Shown: positions 1 to 10,632 of the stretch, piece by piece | Layout of the letters: each line of letters opens with the position of its first letter | Numbering within the stretch: the stretch's first letter is position 1 | NCBI GenBank assembly: GCA_015183035.1 | Contig: JACZZP010000018.1 | Span: 1,488,001 to 1,552,000, forward strand | Reading direction: 5' to 3' | Source of the DNA: Meloidogyne chitwoodi | Lineage: Eukaryota > Nematoda > Chromadorea > Rhabditida > Meloidogynidae | Length of the DNA stretch: 64,000 nucleotides | The notes under the pieces: model-generated | What the model was told of the DNA's origin: nothing | What the model saw: only the letters and a program-made list of their open reading frames with translations | Database searches by the model: none | Position numbers and translations under genes: made by a program

Positions 1-578
1 TCCTGATTTTTTTATTAAATTAAATTAATTAATTATTTTTGCATTTCTTAATTTTATTTTAAAAATTAAATATTTTCATTATTTTCTCTTTTTTGATGTT
101 TTTGTTGTTGTTTTTCTTCTTTTTTATTATTAAATGTTTTTATATTTTCTATTGGGACAATTAAATTACTGCTATGGCATATTCTTGTTTTGTTATTTTG
201 ATGATTTCTGTCGAGGGAACCCGTTGAAGATAAAAGTTTTCCTTTTTTAAAAAAATATTTATATATTTGAAAAAAAAAACAAAAAATTTAAAAAAAATTA
301 AAAAAAATTTTTTTTAAACCTTTAATACGTCGCTGTCTAGGTGGAGAAGCTTAAATTTTAAAGAAAAGTTAATTTTATTGCTTTAATTAAAATTGTTTTT
401 TAAATATTTAAAATGTTTATTATTTATTATTTTACAAGAGGTCGTTGGTTAAGTGCAAGCGTTCGCAGTTATTAATTTCAATTATATTAGAAGAGGCAGG
501 TTCGAAACCTCTCGGGGTTAAATTAATTTTTCCTTCACTTAAAATCGCAAATCTAATCATAACAATTTTTATTGACTT
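1..578. other. AT-rich 3' flank of the palmitoyltransferase gene
   Basis: This is intergenic sequence downstream of the minus-strand DHHC gene. It is very AT-rich, and I see no open coding exon in it. The only structured feature is the tRNA-like sequence at 437-520. Confidence 0.6.
437..520 (+). repeat. tRNA-like sequence
   Basis: It has a box-A-like segment (TTGGTTAAGTGC) and, about 40 bases later, a strong box-B-like segment (AGGTTCGAAACCT). A clean seven-base-pair acceptor stem is not apparent. It is one of about a dozen tRNA-like sequences in this window, so a tRNA-derived repeat or pseudogene is more likely than a working tRNA. Confidence 0.35.
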
Positions 579-3500
579 TTAAAAATTAATTTTTAAAAAT
601 ATAATTAACTTACAAGGACAACTAGCCACCCCTCCCTCACTAGAACGTTCTTCTTCGACAACTTTTTGTTGTTTTTGTCTTCCTCTCCTTTCATTATTAT
701 TAGTTGTACCATAATTATTTTGTTGACGTTTTAATGCCATTCTATTAAGTATTTCTGAATCAACAAAAATACTAGACCCTTCTTCTGGTGGGAGATAACC
801 TCTCAAATCAAGGAGACTAAAAAATATGGAAATAATAATTCTAGAGTAATTATTATTTTTTAATAAAAATTAAATAATTAAAATTAAAAAACCTTGGATG
901 CTCAGGAACGCAAATGACATTTAAAATATTTTTAAAACAATTTCCAGTGTCATAAGGATTTTTAATTTGAGGATGTAATTTTTGACTAAAAGTTCCCTTA
1001 ATATCTTCGTTTGTAGTTTGCCCAAGTGCCAATAAATAAATATGAAAGCCAGAAAGACCTAATACAGACCATATTGAAATTACATTGATAACTCCTTTTA
1101 AATTAAAAAATAAATTAATTTAAAAAAATTAAAAAAGAAACCTGTTAATAACGAAGGTGGTGTTTCCTTCAAAGCGTCCATAAATGTTCCCTTTTCAATA
1201 CTTACTAAAATAAAATAAATTAAATAGTTCAGCATAAATTGTTGTAAATTTTATTACTACAAAAGTCTGTATAAAATTATAATAAAAAAAATTTTTTTAG
1301 AATAAAACGGGAAATTATTTTGGACTGAAGAGGAGTCGAACCACCATCCCTCTCCAGTTAAAAACTAGGACAAAACCACTTAGCCAAAACGGAATAACAA
1401 TTTAAGAACTTATAAAACAACTTTATATTTTCAATTAAAATTGAAAAAAATCATATACCTAATACCCAAATTGAAAAAAAAATCAAAAAATTTTCAAAAA
1501 CTTCTCTTACACATATAAAAATGTAATCCAACACAAAATCCCATAAAAGCATCCAATATCCATAATGATGTGACAAACATAAAGAAATGTCTATAATTGC
1601 GTAATCCTATACAATTTCCAAGCCAAGGGCAGTGATGATCAAAATTTAAAACACAATTATCGCAAATTGAACAATGTCTTTATTTAATAAAAAAATATTA
1701 AAATAAACTTTAAAAAAGCATACGAAGATCTAGGAGGTCTAAAAATACAACAAGTAAAACAATATTTTAATTTGACTTGTTGGCCGCGAATATTAACAAT
1801 TCGAGTTCTAGGCTGAACCCATTCATCACGTTGGAAGAATGGATCTTAAAAGAAAAATTTTTTTTTAAATTAATTTAAGATTTAAAAAAATATAAATCAA
1901 TCAAAAATAACTAAAATATTCAAAAACAAGTAATTTACTACTAAAAGGAATCGAACCTTTAACAAACATTCAATTTGGCGGACTTTACCAACTTAACTAA
2001 ACTTACCACTTAATAAGATTAAAAATTAATACCTTATAAATTTAATAGAAAAATTAACCCTGAGCTATACCAAATTAAAATTATTTACCCAAAATATTAA
2101 GTTAAAAATAAATAAAATTTAATTAAAAATAAATAAACCAGCTTCTTGGCATTGTCTTTCCCATTCGAGTACTTCTCTAGGCGTTGCACGTGGAATAATA
2201 CCTGGATCAGTAAATGCTGCTCTCAAAAGAGAAGAAATAACCAAAAGAAAAAGTGCACTCGAAACAATTGGAATTGCAATGGTTACTTTTTGAGTTAAAA
2301 ATGGTAAACTTTAAAAGAATAAAATTTAAACTAAAACAATTTAAATTAAAACTAACTCAAAAATACAGAATAATGTCATTGTAAAAATTATTAATAAAAA
2401 AGTTAAAACAAATATTGAACTTTGACGAGCCATAATAAATCTAAAAAATTGGTTTTAAAACTTAAAAAAATTTTAAATTTTTTAAAATAATAAAAAGAGA
2501 AAAAATTAATGGAGAATTTTAAGGGTGGTCATCCCCAAAAATTAAAATAAATAAAATTCGAAATTAAAGGTAGCTCTGTGCCTTCAAACCTTCTAAATGA
2601 CCCCAAAAAAGGTTCAAAAACTCCAAAAATAAATAACAAAAAACAAACCTTCCATCGCAAAAAACTCTATTTCTGCCTTGATGACCCCTCCATTTTCTCC
2701 CATTTTTGCCTTTTTCTCCTTTTTGGACAACAAAATTATTTGAAGTAATATCATTACCAATATTTAATTTAACTGATTTATTTATTGTTTGTTTTCCTCT
2801 AATAATTAAATCAAATTGAGCAGAAGATGAAGAAGAGGTTGTTGCAGGCATTTGATCATTCAAATTTACTAAATAAAAAAATTAAAGGAATGGAGAATAA
2901 CCCAAAAAAATTAAAAAAAAACCTCCAATATGTCTACCATTTAATTGGGCCTCTCCCTTTTCAATATTATTATTTTCAGAAAACGTTGTAGACTTCATTT
3001 GTCCGTCTTTTCCAATAATTACTAATTGGGAATGTTTTTGAGGTAAATAAATATTTTTATTATAATTTTCAAGTGTTGAAGAATTATCTAATGGGAGGAT
3101 AACTTGTTGCTGAAGTTTTGGTTTTACTAGAGAAGAAAAATAAAATTCTTAATTTTCAAAAATCAAGTAAAATAATTAAAAATAATTTTAATTTAAAAAC
3201 CTTTAAATCCTTCCAAATCACTTTGCCATTCCTTATTATTTCTAATTAATGTTCGTTCGTGTATTTGACTATTATAATGTTTATATCTATGAGGGGTCCT
3301 TTGATAAGGAAAATGAGTTGAAGCTCGACGACGACGATGAGCACTTAGACTGCTTCCTTAAAATAATTTTTAAAAGAATAAGAAAATAAGCAAAAAGATG
3401 AGAAAACCTGTACTGCTACCACAAAGTGATTGACCTCCAGAATCTGTGTCTAAAAGTAAATCACAGAGAGAAGACTCGTCCTATAAAAAGAGAAAAAAAA

Positions 3501-3800
3501 TTTAAATTAAAAAAAATAAAATAGATGAATTTAAGGAATTATTTAGATTAAAAGAGGTTTAAAAGAGGTAAAAAATGAAAGCAAAAAAAGCAAAGCAAGC
3601 AAAAGAAAATCTCAAACCCCTTTGTTAACATCATAAAGTCGTCTGCTAAATAAATGTCCTCCTCCACCACCACCACCACTCGCCGATCGATGCGAGGCTC
3701 CACCAATTCTTTTCAAGTAGGCATGGCTATAAAGCATTTTTAAATTTAAAATAAAAAGATTTCCAGGTTTAAAACCTGAATTCGTTGTTACGTTCAACAT
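579..3800 (-). CDS. DHHC palmitoyltransferase, ZDHHC9/14/18-like
   Basis: A membrane S-acyltransferase that attaches palmitate to cysteines of target proteins, expected in the Golgi or endomembrane system. Twelve exons join in frame: 3800-3618, 3480-3408, 3356-3201, 3126-2923, 2868-2649, 2440-2357, 2308-2139, 1844-1724, 1677-1511, 1204-1142, 1094-893 and 816-579. The family signature runs over exons 6-11: [16 protein letters not shown], a two-helix membrane hairpin, [33 protein letters not shown], then the zinc-binding core with the catalytic [18 protein letters not shown] motif. Two more membrane helices and the [10 protein letters not shown] motif typical of ZDHHC14/18 follow. The long N-terminal tail (about 270 residues, Ser/Arg/Gly-rich, with a seven-glycine run) is unlike the vertebrate enzymes. 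The start at 3800 is the first in-frame ATG; 3738 is an alternative. Two introns hold tRNA-like sequences. Exon phases are consistent and I see no broken frame. Confidence 0.92.
1322..1394 (-). repeat. tRNA-like sequence in a DHHC gene intron
   Basis: The minus strand shows TTTTGGCTAAGTGG (box-A-like) followed by TGGTGGTTCGACTCC (box-B-like). It lies between exons 9 and 10 of the palmitoyltransferase gene. Acceptor pairing is poor, so it is probably a tRNA-derived repeat. Confidence 0.4.
1938..2011 (-). repeat. tRNA-like sequence in a DHHC gene intron
   Basis: The minus strand shows TTTAGTTAAGTTGGTAAAG and AAAGGTTCGATTCC at tRNA-like spacing. It lies in the intron between exons 7 and 8 of the palmitoyltransferase gene. 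It belongs to the same loose group as the sequences near 24.2, 28.6 and 32.0 kb, which share AAGTTGGTAAAGC-type boxes. Confidence 0.4.
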
Positions 3801-6126
3801 AAGAGAAGATAATTTTGAAGAGAAAGGACAGAAGAAACTTGAAAAAATAAAAGCAAAAATTGGGAAGTTTTTTTTAAAGTTAAAATATTTTTTTTAAATA
3901 TAAGAGAACATTCTCGGTTAAAAATTTGGGTAAAAAAGTGTTAAGCTTAAAAAAGGTAAAAATTTGTTCATTAAATTAAAGAAAAAGGCAAATTTAAAAT
4001 AAAGCAAAAATAATGAAGTTATTTTAAAGAAAATATGCTATACTTTGTTTAAGGAATTTTTAAGATTTTTTCTAGTAAAGTTCAATGACTCATTGTTTTA
4101 CTCACAATTACCCTCTATAAAATTCCAAATGAGCTGTTTTTACGTAAAAGATTACTACCAATATTAAAAATAAATAAAATTGGCTGGAACTTTTATAGAT
4201 CAACAGGTTAATTTATTTTTTACCATTATGAGAATATCCTACAGACCTTTCCAAATTAAAAAAAAAGGAGTAAAATCAGAAAAGTTAATGAAGCAAAATG
4301 TTTTCCAAATACTTTTCAAGAGAAACAAAAAATAGTGGCCTTCTGATCTATAAAAGTTCCAACTCAATAAATTCCCAAAAAGTTAATAAAAATTAAAAAA
4401 AACAAACCAAAAAATAAAAACCTCAATCCACAAGTTGTACAAAAATATATTTAAACTTTAAATGTCCTCTAAATCACTAAAATCGATTTGTGCTCTTCTA
4501 ATGTCAAACAAAACATTTGATTTTTACGTCAATTTGTGTAGTAAACTAAACTAAAAAAGAAAGAAAAAAGAATTAATTTCCGCTCTATTTGACTAATTTT
4601 AAGCGAAACCAATGAGAAGAGAAAGTCTTTAATGAAATATATTTAAACAAATTAATTAAAGAATTAATGGCAGCAGCACACAATTGTCCAAAAAGGCTTA
4701 AGTAGTTGTTAGTTTTTTTTTTAAAATAAAAAAAATAAAAAAGAAACGAAAAAAACGGAAATAGGCAAAAAATAGAAAAAAAAGAAATGTGACATTTTTA
4801 AAATTAGATGTTTTGAAATTAAATTAAAAAATGTTCAAAACACCAAATGTACAAATAGTCTAAAATATAAAATTTAAAAAAAAAACAATTTTTTTAACAA
4901 TTTAAAAAACGAAATTTTAGTTATATTTTTTTAATTTTTTTTTTAGAAAATTCTCTTGAGAGACTCTAAATGTTCAAAAATAGAGAAACAGACTATTAAA
5001 GTATTATTCAAATTATATCTTATCTTAAAACAAAGAAGAATTACCCCCGTTTAATGAAAAAAATTTTTGATTGGAAGCGGAGAAAGACCCCTTGTTGAAG
5101 AAAAAACTTTTTTTCCCTCTTCTCAGGCTACTAATTTGTTTAAAGCTTAAGAAAAGGATAAATAAACTTTAAAAAAAGAAAAGAAAAATGAGAAGAATAA
5201 ATAACAAAAGAGTATTTTTTAAATAAAAGTTCTCAGATTTTTCGCATGCCAAAAAGAAAAAAAAAATTGTGGAAGTGCCATTATTTGGTTCCTTTTAAGA
5301 TGAGGGTTTTCTTTAAAAAATAAAAATATATATAAACTAAAAAATCAATAAGAAAGCTTTAAATCTGTTTTAATCTCTCAAGGGGATTTATACAAAAATG
5401 CAGAGAAAAGTTTAAAAAATTTTAAAATTTTTTAAAAAGAGAGGGCTTTATTTTGATTTTTTTAATTAAAAAAATTTTTTTTCATTCAAAATCGGGTTGT
5501 TTCCAAAAAAATCATTTTTTTATATACTGCCAAAAGAAAAAGTTTTCTTTGACTCAAAAATACTATAAAATAAATAAATTAATTAAAATTGTTTAAAATG
5601 CATTTTTTATCTTTTAAAATTTTAGACAAATCATTGAGGGTACTTTCTTGTCATTAGAGTCTCAAAAAATATGTGGACTAACATAAATAAATTTGTTGGA
5701 ATAACTCCTATGCTCGTTCCGTAATTTTTTTTTTTTTGAAATTAAAAATTCTTTATAGACACCGGAATATATGAACAAGTAGTTGGCGAAAGAACAGTTA
5801 TCTTTATATTACCATAAATATTTCGAAATTTTGATATTTTTTAATTTTAAAGCATCTCTGCAAATAACAAAAGTCAACTTTATTTTAAATTTTAGTTTTT
5901 TTTTTGAGACTCTAATGGGATTGTACAAATTTTGGCTAAACTACGAGAAATGATTGTTGTCATTTTTTAGTAAAGTTACGTTTCGTTAAGCGATATTTTC
6001 TTTTTGTTAAAAATTTTCAAAAATTTTTAACAAAAAAATTTTTGAAACAGAACACCGCTATAACGCATAATCTTTACTATATTTAAATTTTTTTTAAATA
6101 AATAAAATAATTCTTTCTCCAATTCT
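3801..6126. other. Long intergenic region without a gene
   Basis: About 2.3 kb of AT-rich sequence with homopolymer runs and no credible coding exon on either strand. The left part would contain the 5' flank of the palmitoyltransferase gene. The right end (about 5865-6120) resembles 17665-17880, the corresponding 3' flank of array gene B, including the shared words GAGACTCTAATGGGA and ACGAGAAATGATTGTTGTC. The duplicated unit therefore extends beyond the gene. Confidence 0.6.
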
Positions 6127-7502
6127 TCAGCTTTGTTTTTTTGAGCTTTTTCCTTTAATTAAACGTTTAAACAAAGACTTGTTCTTTTTATTCTCATTTT
6201 TATCCTTTATATCAAAATTATCAAAAAACTTTTTAATTTCTTTATTTCCATCAATATCATGTTTGTCTTTAATATATTCAATTCCAAATCTTTCAAATAA
6301 TCCTTTAACTGTTCCACAAAAAAGAGTATAATTATTATTAACATTACAATAATTTAATGCTTTCAAATATTCTTTACATTTGCCTTCTTTCAATAAATTA
6401 AAATTTTTTTCTATATCCTAAAATTTAAAGAAAATTAAAATTATTTTTTCCGTGTTATTAAACATTAAACTAGTGTTGCCAGATCTGAGGATTTATCCCT
6501 CATTATGTGGATTTTAAGATATCGATGAAGATTTTTTTGAAAATGAGGATTTGCGGATTTTTGTGGTTTTTTGAGGATTTTTGAGGTATCTAATAATCGC
6601 AAAATATGCGTCTGACCACCAGTGATAGGAAAGTTCCAAAATTTCCAAGGAACTAGTTCCAGTTCCGGAACTGCATTTTTAATTTTCAAGGAACTAGTTC
6701 CGGGCCAGTTCCGGCACTGGAACTGGAACTTTCCCATCACTGTTGACCATTACACCACACCAATACTAGAGATCGGCCAAATTCAAATATTTGATCAAAT
6801 TTTTTTCAAATTCTTTGATTTGATTTTGGCAAAATCCCAATCTCTAACCAATACCTACCGGAAATATTAAATTTTTATTGCTAAATCTATTAAAATTTAT
6901 TTATTAAAAATTTCCCTTTTGCTTTAAAATCTTTTTTAATATAAACCTTTAGAGTTTCAGAATCTTCCTTTTTCTTCAATTCTTTTTCAAAATTATCAAA
7001 TCTTTCAACATTTTTGAAAAGTTGGAGCATATTTTCATTAGATTTGTTAACTTCTTCAAGAACATTTAAAAGTCTTTTATGATCACCTTTTTGCCAGAGT
7101 TGATAAGCATCTTTCAATAATTCTTTTTTAAAGAAAAAAATTTTTTTAAAGAATTCAAATGTTAAATTTAGTTAAAAAAAAAGATTTAATGTCACCTTTT
7201 TTATATTTTTTAGGTGTTGTATATTTTTTTATTTGTTTTTTTATTCCTCTTACTAAATCAAATTTCTCTTTTTTCGGCGGAACATCAATATTCAGGGGGT
7301 GTTCTTCTAAATTAAAACTAGTATCATCATCTTCCTCTTCCTCTTCCTCATAGTATGAACTTTCTTCTTCCTGAGATTGACCTTCTTCTTCTCTCACAAT
7401 TTCACCAGTTTCACGCATCGCATTCACCATATCAACAAATAAAATTAAAAAACATAAAATAATTAACAATTTCCAGACTTTTTTAGGAAAAAGTATTTTC
7501 AT
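6127..7502 (-). CDS. Array protein A: putative secreted helical protein
   Basis: Function not recognised. Three exons join in frame: 7502-7196, 7122-6947 and 6417-6127. Exon 1 encodes a clear signal sequence (basic MKILFPKKVWK start, hydrophobic LLIILCFLILFV core, small residues near VNA), then an acidic Glu/Asp/Ser tract and a basic stretch. Exon 2 is predicted helical, with NENMLQLFKNVERFDNFEKE. Exon 3 has LKALNYCN, then CGTVKGLFERFGIEYIKD and a Lys-rich tail, so there are two cysteines about 14 residues apart. Intron 2 carries a small hAT-like element (6620-6742). Best relative in the window is gene B, whose first 27 residues are nearly identical. The Met start and signal peptide match in both. 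The charged, helical, secreted character suggests a nematode secretion product or effector, which is inference. Confidence 0.72.
6620..6742. mobile_element. Short hAT-like MITE (CAGTGATRGG ends)
   Basis: The element begins CAGTGATAGGAAAGTTCC and ends GGAACTTTCCCATCACTG, so its ends are inverted repeats. The flanking octamers (CTGACCAC and TTGACCAT) are similar but not identical, consistent with an old 8-bp target duplication. The interior is inverted repeats of GGAACTAGTTCC-type words. It sits in intron 2 of array gene A. Related copies are at 17482-17662 and 26135-26282. Confidence 0.7.
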
Positions 7503-7639
7503 TTCTTTCTTAATTTAAATTATTTTAAATAAAAATATATTATTTAAATAAAATTTAAACGATAATTTTTTGTAGGTGACTTGCAACTTATTTATATTTT
7601 TTTTTGAATTAACAACTATTAAAAACTCAAAAAAGGGAA

Positions 7640-8030
7640 TAAAAAATTTAAAAATGAATGTATAAATTGGTTTTTAATATATTTAAATAAGGGAGGGAAT
7701 GCTGCGCGAGGGGGAGAGCTTATTCAACTCTAAAATTATTTTTTCTAAATTTTCGCACTCACTCAAATGAGGGGAATTAATTTCGAATTTACACGTCTTA
7801 TAAAATTTATTTATTTAATTTTGGTTGTGGAAAAGAGTGCCCTTTTATAAAACCTCTCCCTAATTTATGCGCGTCTTGGCTAAATTTTCGCGAATGCTTC
7901 TTACCTAAAATATAGCCTTTAAATCTTATTAAAAATTAAAAAGGTGAAGAAGAGAAAAATTAAATTTTTTTAATTAATAAAAATTTAATAAAAAAAAGTT
8001 TTTAGGTTTTTAAAGATTTAAAATATGTAA
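7640..8030. promoter_or_regulatory. Upstream cassette of gene A
   Basis: This 5' flank of gene A is repeated upstream of gene B (20466-20910) and gene G (44566-45010). Shared blocks include AAATAAGGGAGGG, GCTGCGCGAG, GTGCCCTTTTA, TATGCGCGTCTTGGCTAAAT and GCTTCTTACCTAAAATATAG. It contains TGCCCTT at 7838-7844. Conservation beyond the coding sequence suggests a shared promoter region or simply co-duplicated DNA. Confidence 0.5.
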
Positions 8031-9192
8031 ACCTAAATTTAATAATTTTACAATAAAAATTTTTTTTAATAATACAAGTGTGATTTTTATAAGATGAATT
8101 TTAAATATTTAAATAATTATTGAGTAAAAATTTCAGAAATATTCGATGTTTTTTCACCGAGTTATACTGAAAAAACAAATGAACTTATACTTTTGGAACG
8201 GAGTGTATAAACTAAACAAGGGACTCGTTTTATCTTTTAAAAATTTAATTAATTCCCTCTTTCTTCTTTTTTCCTTCTTTCTTCCATTTTTATTCTCTGA
8301 ACGTTCAACGATTGATTTTTTACTCAAATTTTTTTTAATTTTTTTTAAATAAATTCGAATTTTTATATTAAAGTGCCATAATGGCATTAAAAATCAATTC
8401 AATTCACGTGAAAAATTTTAAAGCTTTATCGATTTTATTTTATTAATTAAAAAAATTTTTTTAATTTTAAAAATTTATAAAAATAAAAAAGTTTGAGGTT
8501 TTTAACATCGCGTTGCGTCTAGTGTGGAATGGTGCTGGCTAGGGCCTTTTCTATAGGGGTATTTAGCGGGACATTACCATAGGAACCTAGATCCTGTTCG
8601 GACAGTGCCAAGGATTGATCAAGTCCTCAGGCATGCCGAAGCATAGATGTAATACATGAAGATGTTAAACCTCTTTATTCATCGGGTAAATGGTACATAA
8701 TATATTGGATAATAATATTGTCATACATTAATAATTTAATATTGTGTTACGCCTTAATTTTTGGCGGTATATAAATCGGGGAACGGGAACCATATCACTT
8801 ACTTTTTCACACTTCTTATACATTTACATACAACTCCACTCAAACACACTTACACATCTAATCATAATTTAATTCCCCACCCCAAGTGTTCCCGTTCCTC
8901 TTTTTTATTAATTTTACTTGTTAAATAAAACTTAAAAGAAAAACCTTTTTCTTTATTTTTGGCGGGCCAACCGCGCTCCGGGAGTTGGATTCGTCCAAAC
9001 CCGGAGCCCAACGGTTTTGCGAAACTGCCCCATAAAAAATATAAGATGGGAACCACACTAACTTTGACTGAGCTCTCCGCTCTACCAAGGCTGATCTCTC
9101 CGACTATTTCTAAATTAAAAATAATAAAAAAGGGGGGGGGGGCAAACGCTACTATTACCAAGAGGTTTTGGAGGGGGATATTTTTATCTATG
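8031..9192. other. Intergenic block with GC-rich segment, TATA-like box and poly-G run
   Basis: The left part (8160-8500) resembles the flanks near 24.0, 28.4 and 31.8 kb (shared words TCTTCCATTTTTATT and ACGTTCAACG). From about 8510 the composition shifts to GC-richer DNA with TATATAAAT at 8768-8776 and a run of ten G at about 9132-9141. A TATA-like box and a GGCGGGCCAACC stretch at 8959 recall an LTR and its primer site, but I cannot find a partner LTR. It could be a solo or decayed LTR. No credible gene is seen. Confidence 0.35.
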
Positions 9193-9197
9193 AATTG

Positions 9198-9467
9198 TGT
9201 CATAGTCAAAAATTCCCGCCCAACTTTTGGGAAATAAAAGGGAAGGGAAAATCAGCAATTTAACCCCAGTCTTTAATTAACACACCAACCGATTAGGCTG
9301 GTTCTCCCTCCCCTTTAAAACTCCATATATTATATTTTATTTTATTTAAATTGTGATAAAACTTTATTGGGAGTTTTCTGTTAAAGGTATCAAAAAAAGG
9401 CGCGTCCCGGGAGTTGACTCCCCAACTCTCGGGACCCAACGCCTCCAGCCAGAGCTGGTTTTTAAGA
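9198..9467 (+). repeat. 5' LTR of the 8.1-kb element
   Basis: It starts TGTCATAGTC and ends GGTTTTTAAGA. It contains an AT-rich TATA-like tract near 9324-9350 (CCATATATTATATTT). Its match to 17040-17309 runs the full length, and the AATTG duplication lies immediately outside. Confidence 0.9.
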
Positions 9468-9485
9468 TGGCGCTCCTGGGTGGAT
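9468..9485 (+). other. Putative primer-binding site
   Basis: TGGCGCTCCTGGGTGG starts at the base after the 5' LTR. The first eleven bases are the same as those after the 5' LTR of the element at 35797-38696 (TGGCGCTCCTG). Both probably use the same tRNA primer, whose identity I have not determined. Confidence 0.65.
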
Positions 9486-9631
9486 CTCGTAACGTGATCT
9501 TACTCGGGAGTGCCAATAAAAAAATAAAAAATTTTTTTTACACACTAATTTTTTTCCTCTCTCTCACTTTTTGTCCAACCTAGTCAACTTCATCAATCAA
9601 AAATTAATTAAACTTGTATTCCCCAAATTTA

Positions 9632-9651
9632 TTTAATTACCCAAGTTTGAG
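9632..9651 (+). other. SL1 spliced-leader-like 20-mer
   Basis: TTTAATTACCCAAGTTTGAG matches the last 20 of the 22 bases of nematode SL1. The preceding two bases are TA rather than GG. The sequence after it (TTTTTCTTCG) is not a splice donor, so this is not an SL RNA gene. It reads like the 5' end of a trans-spliced transcript copied into DNA, and it lies inside the leader of the LTR element. Confidence 0.75.
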
Positions 9652-9997
9652 TTTTTCTTCGCCAATTTCTCTTCTCTACGCCAAAAATCGTCTTATGATA
9701 AAAATTCCTTAGTAAACTAAATGTTTCTAAATATAAATCATACGCCCAAATATTAACAAATAAGTGGAACATTAATAAAATTGGCCAATATTAAACAAAA
9801 TTAATTGGCCAATCACTAATAAACAATCTTATAATATTAAACAAAATTTTCTTTAAATATTTTAAATACCACCAAGTTTTTCCATTACACATTCATCTCC
9901 CGATTAAAAGTTTCAGCGCTTTCCTGTTCGCGAAAGGGTACGAGGGTAAATTTCAATAATAAAAGGTAAACAATTAACAATTTATTAAGTCAACAAA

Positions 9998-10399
9998 TTA
10001 ATTTAAATTAATTGAAAAAGGTCGCGATATTATGGGGATATCACGCTTTTCTATTTTCTTAAACTTTTCCTTAAGTGCCAGCCCCAGAAGAATGACCACT
10101 AAAAGGGACGTAACAGTGGCCAAACCCAGTAGCACAACCTTCCACCATTCAAAACCTGGGGCAAAGTCTTTTTTGAACGTTGGGGCGGTAAGAGAGCAAA
10201 AAGTTGGCTCGAGCCATAAGTCCACACCCCAGCAATGAAGAGAACAATTGTGGTATGGTTGGCATGTTCTTGAAGTGAAGCTGACGTCTGACAATACTAA
10301 AAAATTTATAAAATTATTTAAATAAAATCCTAAATTAATTATATTTTCGCCTAGGGTGTCAATTCGGCCGGTTGCCCTTGGGTCCCTTAAAACGGGCAT
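9998..10399 (-). pseudogene. Envelope-like C-terminal fragment, inverted in the LTR element
   Basis: The 133-residue minus-strand reading frame has a cysteine-rich stretch (CQPYHNCSLHCWG), then a strong membrane helix (WWKVVLLGLATV, LLVVILLGLAL) and a short basic tail. That is the layout of a viral-type envelope C-terminus. Its orientation is opposite to the gag/envelope ORF that starts 230 bases later, and that ORF lacks such an anchor. The two may be parts of one ancestral envelope separated by an inversion. The assignment rests on architecture only. Confidence 0.5.
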
Positions 10400-10632
10400 A
10401 AAATCTAGAATTCACATAAATATAAGGATTATATAATATTTAGGAAAATTAATAATAATAATAATAATTTAAAAATAAATTGTAGGATTTTCAGCTTAAA
10501 AATATAAAGTTTGAATTATTCACAAATACACTGGACGAAGAAGGAAAAGATTTAGACACTGGATCGGACACACTAGAGGAAGAGGACTTTGTAGAAGCAA
10601 CAACTCCTAGAGAACAGAGATATCAGAGACGT

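Noticed and set aside
437..520. Functional tRNA genes at this and the other tRNA-like sites
   Set aside because: Box A and B are good, but acceptor and often T-arm pairing are poor, and the sequences form repeat families.
9632..9651. SL RNA gene
   Set aside because: The 20-mer is not followed by a GT donor, and I see no Sm-type site or promoter arrangement.
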